In this document: positions 1 to 5,555 of the stretch, piece by piece
How the letters are laid out: every line of letters starts with the position of its first letter
Numbering within the stretch: position 1 is the first letter of the stretch
Source of the DNA: Thermoanaerobaculia bacterium
Lineage (GTDB): Bacteria; Acidobacteriota; Thermoanaerobaculia; Multivoradales; JAHEKO01
Length of the DNA: 5,555 bases
Assembly: GCA_029287645.1 (NCBI GenBank)
Contig: JARFQS010000323.1
Coordinates: 1-5,555 of the forward strand
Direction of reading: 5' to 3'
Position numbers and translations under genes: made by a program
Notes under the pieces: generated by a model
What the model was told of the DNA's origin: nothing
The model's database searches: none
The model's input: the letters and a program-made list of their open reading frames with translations, nothing else

Positions 1-168
1 AAGAACATTCAGGACATCTTCAACGACTACGGCGTACAAATCATGTCGCCGCACTACATCAACGACCCACCCGAACCCTTCCTCGTGCCCCCGGATCAAC
101 GCAGCCCAGCTCCCGCACCAGCGGAGGACTCGGCCGAGAACGAACCCGGAGACGGGTCGGAAAGCTAG
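1..168 (+). CDS. MscS-family mechanosensitive ion channel, C-terminal end (partial)
   Basis: Frame 1 is open from the window edge to a TAG at 166-168 and gives the last 55 residues of a protein. The segment KNIQDIFNDYGVQIMSPHY (residues 1-19) resembles the end of the cytoplasmic alpha/beta domain of MscS-like channels, where an NxxQDVFNEYGVQIMSPHY-type sequence is common. After it comes a Pro/Glu/Ser-rich tail (about residues 23-55), typical of a disordered C-terminus. Family members are inner-membrane channels that open under membrane tension and release solutes during hypo-osmotic shock. The pore helices and most of the protein lie outside the window, so subfamily and length cannot be judged. 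The assignment rests on this one short recalled motif. The gene runs away from the minus-strand gene ending at 684, so the two converge across a 515-bp spacer. Confidence 0.72.
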   Translation, partial: KNIQDIFNDYGVQIMSPHYINDPPEPFLVPPDQRSPAPAPAEDSAENEPGDGSES

Positions 169-182
169 TGCCGAGATTGCAG

Positions 183-206
183 GTCTTGGAGTCTTGAGGT
201 CCTGGA
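183..206. repeat. Three tandem copies of an 8-bp unit
   Basis: Three consecutive octamers can be read: gtcttgga (183-190), gtcttgag (191-198) and gtcctgga (199-206). They start 15 bp after the channel gene's stop codon. The period is 8 bp, the same as the larger array at 339-427, although the unit sequence differs. The last unit overlaps the first bases of the inverted repeat beginning at 203. Because the period is not a multiple of three, a coding role is unlikely. The function is unknown. Confidence 0.6.
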
Positions 207-314
207 AAACCGGTGACAGGCACCTTATGTACTGAGACACAGGCATCGTTGCCGCCAAAGACGGAAGGCGAGCCCATGGCGCTTCGGAATTAGGTGCCTG
301 TTACCGCATTTCCG
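203..314. repeat. Imperfect long inverted repeat (REP-like or MITE-like palindrome)
   Basis: The left arm at 203-229 and the right arm at 288-314 are reverse complements at 21 of 27 positions. The cores, ggtgacaggcacct (212-225) and aggtgcctgttacc (292-305), match at 13 of 14 positions. The single difference would be a G-U pair in RNA, so a transcript could form a fully paired 14-bp stem closing a 66-nt loop. The interior contains no gene. Motifs of the type GGTGACAGGCACC recur between genes in many bacterial genomes, and some such palindromes are moved by REP-associated tyrosine (Y1, IS200-like) transposases. That link is recalled family knowledge, not shown here, and no transposase is present. 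A transcription terminator for the channel gene is an alternative, but there is no T-tract after the right arm. Confidence 0.6.
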
Positions 315-338
315 TACGCGGCATTGCGCCTTTGTGCC

Positions 339-427
339 CCCTAAGCCTCTACGCCCTTACGCCCCTTCGCTCTTAAGCCCCTACGCCCCTAAAGCCCCAC
401 TGCCTCATGGCCCCACTGCCCCACTGC
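339..427. repeat. Eleven-unit degenerate 8-bp tandem array
   Basis: The sequence divides into consecutive units that all end in gc: ccctaagc, ctctacgc, ccttacgc, cccttcgc, tcttaagc, ccctacgc, ccctaaagc (9 bp), cccactgc, ctcatggc, cccactgc, cccactgc. The first seven fit a CCCTACGC-like consensus and the last four fit CCCACTGC. This suggests one array with two sequence families, produced by slippage or local duplication followed by decay. A reading frame crosses it, but an 8-bp period with point changes and one 9-bp unit argues against coding. The minus strand is rich in GGGG tracts. It may be a variable-number repeat. No function is known. Confidence 0.8.
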
Positions 428-683
428 CTTCATCGATGCCCGACGTTCGATTGGCTAGCCAGAGACCAGCGTCAGTCCGGCCAGCAGGAGGAGGATCACG
501 AAGAACTCGGCGATCAGCAGTCGAGTCCTTCGTCTCGGCTCTACGGCACGCGCAGCAGGAGTTTCAACAGGATCCCCTGGGGGTCCCCCTGCTTTCGGCC
601 TGGGTGAGGGTGCGGGCCGGCGTGCATGGCTTCACTCGACGCTTGAGGGAAGCGATCGAGGCGGACAACGCGGTTTGAGCGAC
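428..683. other. Intergenic stretch with no supportable gene
   Basis: These 256 bases lie between the octamer array and the stop codon of the glycosyltransferase. Forward frames are open, but they begin inside the repeat array and give low-complexity Arg/Pro/Ser-rich protein with no recognisable motif. On the minus strand, 455-631 is open and ends in a 21-residue hydrophobic run, LLIAEFFVILL followed by LLAGLTLVSG. It has no ATG, GTG or TTG upstream of that run, so a functional gene is not supported; a decayed membrane-protein end is possible. A short palindrome, ggatcccc-t-gggggtcc (570-586), has no T-tract and is not called as a terminator. No tRNA or other RNA gene was seen. Confidence 0.55.
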
Positions 684-1733
684 TCACGCCGTGATCAGGT
701 CTACCACGGCTGAAACATGGCCATCGAAACTGAAGGCCTCCTCGGCCAGACGCCTGTTGCGCCGTCCCATATCCTCACATCGCGCCGGGTCATTCCAGAG
801 CTCGTCGATAGCTGCCGCGAGGGAGTCGGCATCGCCCGTGGGAACCACCAGACCGTTGACCTGGTCCTCCACAAATTCTGCGATACCCGGCGACGCAGTC
901 GCTACAACCGCTTTACCCATCGCCAGCGCTTCGAAGATCGTGCTCACTCCCGCCGCATAACCTACCGCCTCTAACGAAACGACAACGAATCGGGCACCAG
1001 CGTAGGCGGCACGCAGTTGGCTGAAGCTCAGTGTCCCTTGATCGACGCGCATGTTGGCGGTGGGTATCAGGCCCTCGAAAGGGCGAAAACCGCGTTGTGG
1101 CCACCATCCAGAGGCCACGACCCAGAAGGGATAGGGGACCTTCTCAGCTGCCCTTTGGAGCGTGCCGTAGTCGCGCTTCTCCCTTCCGCATGAGAACACA
1201 TAGCCCTGGCCATCCTCCGCATCCGCTCTGCCAGGATCGAAGAAGTCCGTATCGACCCACTTGTCCAGGCGGTGAATCAGGCCGCTGTCGTCACCCAACT
1301 GCTCGACCAGAATCCGTTGTTGCTCGTCGCTGAGGCAGATGAGATCACTCCAAGCATCTCTGCCGAGCAACGGGAAGGACGCTCGACGACTCAAAGCCCC
1401 GCCGTTGTGGACGACGACCGTGAGTCGTCGCCGGACCCGGAGTGCCTTCAAGACGAAGGCCAGAGGAATGGCGACATCCTCGCCGGTAGCGAACACAGCT
1501 TGGTAGCGGTCCCGTCGTACAGCCGCCAGAACCGCCAGTCCCCATGCCGGTGAGCGGATGCGGGCGGCAAGCACCGCTGGTTCCGTGGCCTTCGCGACAT
1601 CCCGGTAGTCCAGCACCTCAGCTCCCAGGATTCGGGCCAGCTCCAGCGACACGACGCGGGGCACGGCTCCACTGGCGATGTCGGACTTCAAGGTCGGGCT
1701 GAGTACCTTCCCGACCAGAACGATTGTCTTCAT
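684..1733 (-). CDS. GT4-like family glycosyltransferase (GT-B fold)
   Basis: The 349-residue protein fits a two-domain GT-B glycosyltransferase, which moves a sugar from an activated donor to an acceptor, usually in making surface polysaccharide or glycolipid. No membrane segment is evident, so it is probably cytoplasmic or peripheral. The N-domain begins MKTIVLVGKV and has a conserved-looking HNGG at 109-112. The inter-domain region has SCGREKRDYGTL (181-192), like the (S)xGxExRDYxTL stretch of GT4 enzymes. The C-domain has YAAGVSTIFEALAMGKAVVA (259-278) and SPGIAEFVEDQVNGLVVPTG (281-300), the donor-binding region. In the usual E-x7-E motif only the second Glu (E268) is present; the first position is Ala260. 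ATG at 1733 is chosen from the N-terminal beta strand. The ribosome site is weak: AGGT at 1741-1744 overlaps the upstream stop, which suggests translational coupling. Donor and acceptor cannot be predicted. Confidence 0.88.
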   Translation of the reverse strand: MKTIVLVGKVLSPTLKSDIASGAVPRVVSLELARILGAEVLDYRDVAKATEPAVLAARIRSPAWGLAVLAAVRRDRYQAVFATGEDVAIPLAFVLKALRVRRRLTVVVHNGGALSRRASFPLLGRDAWSDLICLSDEQQRILVEQLGDDSGLIHRLDKWVDTDFFDPGRADAEDGQGYVFSCGREKRDYGTLQRAAEKVPYPFWVVASGWWPQRGFRPFEGLIPTANMRVDQGTLSFSQLRAAYAGARFVVVSLEAVGYAAGVSTIFEALAMGKAVVATASPGIAEFVEDQVNGLVVPTGDADSLAAAIDELWNDPARCEDMGRRNRRLAEEAFSFDGHVSAVVDLITA

Positions 1734-1742
1734 GGATCTGAC

Positions 1743-2030
1743 CTAGCCATCGGTCTGCGACAGCCGGAAGAGGCTCGCGTTTGCTTCCTCGACCCATGTG
1801 CAGAGCGGAGGCTGGCAGTCTTGCCTGAGATCGACGACACGCTGGTAGTTTCGAATCGCCTCCTGCAGGAAGCTCTCCTTGGCCGATGGCTCGCCGGTCA
1901 TCGCTGCCGGTAGGATCCTCAGGGCCACCTGCCGCTGCAGCTTCGTGTCTTCGGCCAGATACACCTCGCCCATGCCACCCTCGCCAAGCTTGGCGGTGAT
2001 TCGGAAGTGGGAAAGTGTCTGGCCAATCAC
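1743..2030 (-). pseudogene. Internally deleted Ser/Thr protein kinase remnant (N-lobe start joined to TPR-like C-terminus)
   Basis: The 95-codon frame starts like a bacterial PknB-type kinase: MIGQTLSHFRITAKLGEGG (1-19), the glycine-rich loop GEGGMGEVY (16-24), and AEDTKLQRQVALRILP (26-41). At about residue 58, where helix C and the rest of the kinase should follow (FLQEA), it switches to IRNYQRVVDL...PPLCTWVEEANASLFRLSQ. This resembles the last TPR-like helices that end many kinase-TPR proteins. The catalytic loop, DFG and activation segment are all missing, so it cannot be an active kinase. The ATP-binding lysine of the VAxK motif is also changed, to Arg38 (AGG). GTG at 2030 is preferred because AAGGG (2040-2044) lies 9 nt upstream and the family usually starts MIGQT; GTG at 2036 is the alternative. 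A full gene collapsed by an in-frame deletion, or a misassembly, could both explain it. The TPR reading is less certain than the kinase part. Confidence 0.75.
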
Positions 2031-2039
2031 GATCACGTG

Positions 2040-2044
2040 CCCTT
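2040..2044 (-). promoter_or_regulatory. Ribosome binding site of the kinase remnant
   Basis: On the minus strand the sequence reads AAGGG, then cacGTGatc, then GTG. The distance is 9 nt to the GTG at 2030 and only 3 nt to the GTG at 2036. This supports the downstream start, which also matches the usual MIGQT beginning of the kinase family. Confidence 0.45.
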
Positions 2045-2132
2045 GGCTCCGTCACAACGGAGGCCCTCCGAAGAGTCCCAGAAGAGTGGAACGCAGCGAA
2101 ATCCTACTACGAGGAGTATCCTGAAAGTCGAC

Positions 2133-2138
2133 AGGGGA
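2133..2138 (+). promoter_or_regulatory. Ribosome binding site of the alpha/beta-hydrolase
   Basis: AGGGGA lies 4 nt before the ATG at 2143 and supports that start. A second purine run, GAGGAG at 2111-2116, is too far away to serve this ATG. The divergent spacer 2031-2142 must hold promoters for both directions, but no convincing -35/-10 pair was seen. Confidence 0.45.
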
Positions 2139-2142
2139 AGCC

Positions 2143-3156
2143 ATGGGCTCCGTCGTGAAGCCGACTCGACACACAGCGAGGCCAAGACCTGTACTGATCC
2201 TGTTCGGTCTTCTGGGACTGCTGACGCTGGGAATCTACCTGGGAGGCGAAGTCTACTGTCGGAGAGATTTCCACGACCACCTGAGGAGCCTGCGCGGCAC
2301 CCTGGATCAGGTCCAGGAGACTCGCCTCGACAGCACCGCCGGGCATGTCATCTCCGAGGTCCTTCTGCGCGACGACCGTGAGGTCTCGGTCATCGGCCAC
2401 CTGAAGGTACCGACCGATTCCGAAACGCGGCATCCTGCGCTTCTGATCCTGGGCGGAGTGCGGACGGGCCGGAAGACCATCGACTACCTCGGCAACACCC
2501 ACGGCGTGGTGCTATTCGCCCTCGACTACCCCTACGAAGGCAAGCGATCCGGTCTGAGCACGCTCGAGTTCCTCTCCTCCCTACCGAGCATGCGCCGGGC
2601 CGTGATCAACACCGTGCCGGCAGCCCAACTGGCGGTGGACTACCTGCTGTCGAGACCCGAGGTGGACCCAGAGCGGATCATCCTCACCAGTGGCAGCGTC
2701 GGGGCCATCCTCTCTCCGGCCGTGGCTGCATGCGACTCGCGGATCGATGCTCTGGTAGTCCTCTTCGGAGGTGGGGACATCTCGTCGCTGATCCGAGCCA
2801 ATCTCGACAGACCCGCCTGGATGACCGTCCCCGCTGCCTGGCTGGGCAAGGTCATCACCGCGCCGGTCGAGCCTCTGCGCTACATCGGTGACGTGTCACC
2901 CCGCCCGACCTTCTTCCTGAACGGCACCGAGGATCTGGGATTCCCAGTCGATAGCGTCCGCTTATTGCACGAAGCGGCTCGGGAGCCCAAGACGATCCGC
3001 TGGATCGAGGCCGGCCACGTCATCATCCAGCGGCCGGAGTTTCACGAGCAGGTCACCGATGAGCTGGTGGCTTGGCTCCTCGAGAACGAACTGGTGCCAC
3101 CCGATGCCTGGGTTCGCGTTGAATTCAGCGACAATGGTCAGGAATCCCATCCGTGA
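2143..3156 (+). CDS. Membrane-anchored alpha/beta-hydrolase family protein
   Basis: The 337-residue protein has a basic N-terminus followed by a hydrophobic helix (about 17-35, VLILFGLLGLLTLGIYLGG). This fits a single-pass anchor or uncleaved signal, with the hydrolase domain outside the cytoplasm. The domain follows alpha/beta-hydrolase order: strand and oxyanion region HPALLILGGVRTGR (97-110), LFALDYPYEGKR (124-135), nucleophile elbow ILTSGSVGAIL (180-190), acid region FFLNGTEDLGFP (257-268) and histidine region WIEAGHVI (287-294). The likely triad is Ser185, Asp264 and His292. The elbow reads S-G-S-V-G, so the first Gly of G-x-S-x-G is Ser183. The layout resembles dienelactone hydrolase or acyl-peptidase-like esterases, but the substrate is unknown. 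It diverges from the kinase remnant and converges on the kinase-propeller gene with a 12-bp gap, so it is probably transcribed alone. Confidence 0.85.
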   Translation: MGSVVKPTRHTARPRPVLILFGLLGLLTLGIYLGGEVYCRRDFHDHLRSLRGTLDQVQETRLDSTAGHVISEVLLRDDREVSVIGHLKVPTDSETRHPALLILGGVRTGRKTIDYLGNTHGVVLFALDYPYEGKRSGLSTLEFLSSLPSMRRAVINTVPAAQLAVDYLLSRPEVDPERIILTSGSVGAILSPAVAACDSRIDALVVLFGGGDISSLIRANLDRPAWMTVPAAWLGKVITAPVEPLRYIGDVSPRPTFFLNGTEDLGFPVDSVRLLHEAAREPKTIRWIEAGHVIIQRPEFHEQVTDELVAWLLENELVPPDAWVRVEFSDNGQESHP

Positions 3157-3168
3157 GCGGTGCCAGGC

Positions 3169-5500
3169 TCATTCGAAGTCGGCGAGCCAGAGGTCCGATT
3201 CTTCGACGTCCTGGATGAAGGTAACCACCCTGCCATCGGAAGAGGGACGAAGGTCCAAGGCCCCTTCCGGAGCGGTCCACAACTCCTCCAGCTCTCCACT
3301 CGCCAAATCGAGTGACGCCAGAAAGTGGGAATCATCCGAGCGCCTCATCTCGAGCAGGAGCCCAGAGCCATCGCTCATCCAGAACGTGCCCAGCACTATC
3401 TGATCGGCCTCGGGAACGTACACCGTCTCGTATTGTCCTGCTTCCAGAGCATAGATTGCCACGCCTTCGTTGCGAGAGGGCGTCTGGTTGACTTCGAGGA
3501 TCACTCCCGCGAGTCGCGAGCCATCCGCAGACCACTCGGGGTCGAAGAGAAATCTGCCTTCGTCGATCGGCGGTAGAAGAGTGAGCTCGCGAGACGGGGG
3601 CGCCTTCGTCATATCCCAGATGGCACTGGCTGCGGCCTGTGTCGCGACAATCCTGGAATCGTCCGTGGACCACTTCGGGTAGAAGTACGAATCGCCCTCT
3701 GTCTGAGTGAGCTGTTCCAGGCCGGAGCCGTCCCGATGGATGACCCAGAACTCGTATCGCCCACTCCGATCAGAGTAGAAGAGGATGCGTTCGTTATCGG
3801 CGGACCAGCCGGGCTGTCGGTCCTTGGCGGGATCGTCCGTCAGTTGCAGAAGGTCACTGCCATCGGTCCGAGCCACGAAGAGGTCCTCCTGGGCTCCAGC
3901 CGTTCGAAATACCACCCACTGCCCATCTGGAGAGGTCTTCGCCTGAACGAACTCGTTGCTACCGCGCGTCACCTTGACTGGATCTCCGGGAGCCTCACCG
4001 CCCTTCAACTCGACGTAGGCGACATTCGAGGTCACATTCACGTCCTCGTAGACGAGCTGGGTCCCGTCCGCCGACAGGGTGATTCGCCCGACCAGGCGCG
4101 AGGGCGCAGTCTGAGGCCGTGGCTCGCTGACAGCCTCGCCGCTTCCCGGATCGATCCCGACCTGCCAGATGTTGGGGCTCCCTCCTCGATCGCTGACATA
4201 GAAGAGGGTCTCGCTGTCCGGAGCCCAGGCAGGACTCCAGTCGACGGCCGGATCCTCCGTGACCCAGACCGGTTCCCCTCCCTCGGCGGAGACGGTCCCG
4301 ATCTCCCGCTGCGCACCCCCAGCCGCGAAATCCCGCAGTCCCCAGAACGCGATTCTCTGTCCGTTCGGCGACCAGGTCGGCTGCATCGCATCGCCGTCAG
4401 TGATCTTGCGGGTCTCGCCGCTGCCGACGTCGACGACCCACAGAGCACTCTGTGCTGTCCTGCCGTAAGGGTCGGAGTGTGCTTCCGTAGCGATGGCGAT
4501 CTTCGAGCCGTCCGGTGACCAGGTCGGATTGAAGCCGAAATCGGTCAGCCGGCGCACCGACTCCCCGGTCGCGCCCATGACGAAGATCCCACCGCCATCG
4601 CGGTGGGAAGAGAAGGCGATCTGCTCACCATCCGGCGAGAAGGCCGGGGCCCGGTTGCCCACACCGGAATCGGCCGTCAGGTTCACCGGATTTCGCCCAC
4701 CGACCCGTAGGAGGTAGATATCCTCTTCACCCTCGGCGTCACTGACATAGGCCAGATAACGGCCATCGGGTGACAGGGCTGGCTCGTACTCGACGCCTGG
4801 CTGCTGCGTGATCCTCGAGAAGCTCGCAATCGGTGGACTGATCTTCGGCGGCGGCGGGTTGGAGCTGCGAATGAACCACATTCCGGCCACCAGAGCCAGG
4901 GCTCCGCAGGCCGTCGCAACCACGAATCCCAGCCAGCGCCGCTGACCGGGGGGTGCCGAGATCGGCGCCACCGAGCCGCTCGTGGTGACCGAATCCGTCC
5001 GGCTCGCCAGCTCGTCCCACTCTTCGACCAGATCAGCGAGCCCCAGGCCGAGGTCCTTCATCGACTGGTACCGCCGATCCGGATCCTTGGCCAGGCAGCG
5101 TCGAATGACGCGACGAACGGCCGCAGGCGTCTCCGGGCTGAGCTCCCGCACCGAAGCGGGTTGAGCCCTGAGGATCTGGTGCATCGTGTCGACCGCCGTC
5201 TCGCCTTCGAACGGTCGCTGACCGGTCATGGCCTCGTACAGCAGACAGCCGAAGGAGAAGATGTCGGTCCTGTGGTCGACCCGCTTGCCCTGAACCTGCT
5301 CGGGAGACATGTAGCCGACCGTCCCCATCACCGCGCCCTCGGCCGTCTCCTCTCCAGCCATGGTCGGTACCTGGGTGCCACCCGCTTCGGTCACGGATTC
5401 GGTCAGCTTGGCCAAGCCGAAGTCCAGGACCTTGGCGTAGCCGTCGGTCGTCACCATGATGTTGTCGGGCTTGAGATCCCGGTGGACGATCCCTTCGGAG
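3169..5500 (-). CDS. Ser/Thr protein kinase with C-terminal PD40 (TolB-like) beta-propeller, 5' end missing
   Basis: 776 residues are visible; the N-lobe is cut off by the contig end. Counting from the first genomic codon, the catalytic loop HRDLKPDN is at 6-13, DFG at 26-28 and GTVGYMSPEQ at 59-68 (the APE-equivalent), followed by DIFSFGCLLYEAMTGQRPF (79-97). The kinase domain ends near 155. A linker leads to one transmembrane helix (about 189-210), then a Pro-rich spacer. From about 239 to the end there are roughly twelve PD40-type repeats, such as SPDGRYLAYVSD (243-254), SPDGEQIAFSSHRDG (288-302) and SADNERILFYSDRSG (566-580). Expected topology is a cytoplasmic kinase and a periplasmic propeller, possibly sensing a ligand or cell-wall component. 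The catalytic and Mg-binding Asp are present, so it is probably active. The true start is outside the window; the ATG at 5517 lies in adapter sequence. Confidence 0.93.
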
Positions 5501-5555
5501 CTGTCTCTTATACACATCTGACGCTGCCGACGACTTCGCCGTAGTGTAGATGGGG
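5501..5555. other. Illumina Nextera/Tn5 adapter read-through (not genomic)
   Basis: Positions 5501-5519 (ctgtctcttatacacatct) are exactly the 19-bp Tn5 mosaic end. Positions 5520-5533 (gacgctgccgacga) are the complement of the Nextera Read 1 adapter. Positions 5534-5543 (cttcgccgta) are the size and place of a 10-base i5 index. Positions 5544-5551 (gtgtagat) begin the P5-side adapter, and 5552-5555 is gggg where that adapter should continue with ctcg, as in dark-cycle calls of two-colour instruments. Reading the kinase frame into it adds a false MCIRDS N-terminus. Genomic sequence ends at 5500. Confidence 0.98.

Noticed and set aside
570..586. Palindrome ggatcccc-t-gggggtcc as a terminator for the glycosyltransferase
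   Set aside because: It is about 100 bp past the stop, leaves a loop of only 1-3 nt, and is not followed by a T-run in either direction.
455..631. Minus-strand open frame ending in a 21-residue hydrophobic run
   Set aside because: There is no start codon before the hydrophobic part and a stop lies just upstream at 632-634. The opposite strand is Glu/Gln-rich here, so the hydrophobic run can be an antisense by-product.
334..678. 114-codon open frame on the plus strand starting with GTG
   Set aside because: Its first third is the 8-bp tandem array read as Pro/Leu-rich repeats, and the rest has no recognisable domain. The repeat period is not a multiple of three, which coding would not preserve.
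1618..2055. 145-codon minus-strand frame overlapping the kinase remnant and the start of the glycosyltransferase
   Set aside because: It is rich in Arg, Gly and Pro with no motif, and it is out of frame with two features that have clear family signatures.
3157..3180. Bidirectional terminator between the converging hydrolase and kinase genes
   Set aside because: The gap is only 12 bp. The best pairing is ggctc with gagcc inside the end of the kinase gene, five base pairs with no T-tract.
3736..4518. 260-codon open frame on the plus strand
   Set aside because: It lies wholly antisense to the PD40 propeller, whose repeats are well kept in the other frame. Its translation shows no motif; high GC content explains the openness.

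Overview
This is one end of a high-GC metagenome-style contig, with GC-rich codon use throughout. It has three complete or near-complete protein genes, two genes cut by the window ends, one deleted gene remnant and a repeat-filled intergenic stretch. A PknB-type Ser/Thr kinase joined to a PD40/TolB-like beta-propeller, plus a remnant of a second kinase gene, suggests Acidobacteriota or another kinase-rich, high-GC environmental phylum. That placement is inference from gene content; no rRNA or marker gene is present.

Layout. 1-168 (+) is the C-terminal tail of an MscS-type mechanosensitive channel. 169-683 holds no supportable gene. It does hold a three-copy 8-bp repeat (183-206), a long imperfect inverted repeat (203-314) and an eleven-unit 8-bp array (339-427). 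684-1733 (-) is a GT4-like glycosyltransferase. Nine bases upstream of it on the same strand lies 1743-2030, which joins a kinase N-lobe start directly to what looks like a TPR-type kinase C-terminus. A 112-bp divergent spacer leads to 2143-3156 (+), a membrane-anchored alpha/beta-hydrolase. That gene converges, with a 12-bp gap, on 3169-5500 (-), a kinase C-lobe, membrane segment and roughly twelve-repeat propeller whose N-lobe is lost at the contig end.

The last 55 bases (5501-5555) are not genomic. They match the Tn5/Nextera mosaic end, the Read 1 adapter, a 10-base index-like stretch, the start of the P5-side adapter and a run of G. The apparent kinase start at 5517 is therefore artificial.

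How the genes work together is only partly readable. The kinase-propeller protein looks like a membrane sensor with a cytoplasmic kinase and an extracytoplasmic propeller. The glycosyltransferase is probably co-transcribed with the kinase remnant. No defence system, mobile-element gene, CRISPR array or RNA gene was found. The most unusual items are the deleted kinase remnant and the paired 8-bp repeat arrays flanking the inverted repeat.
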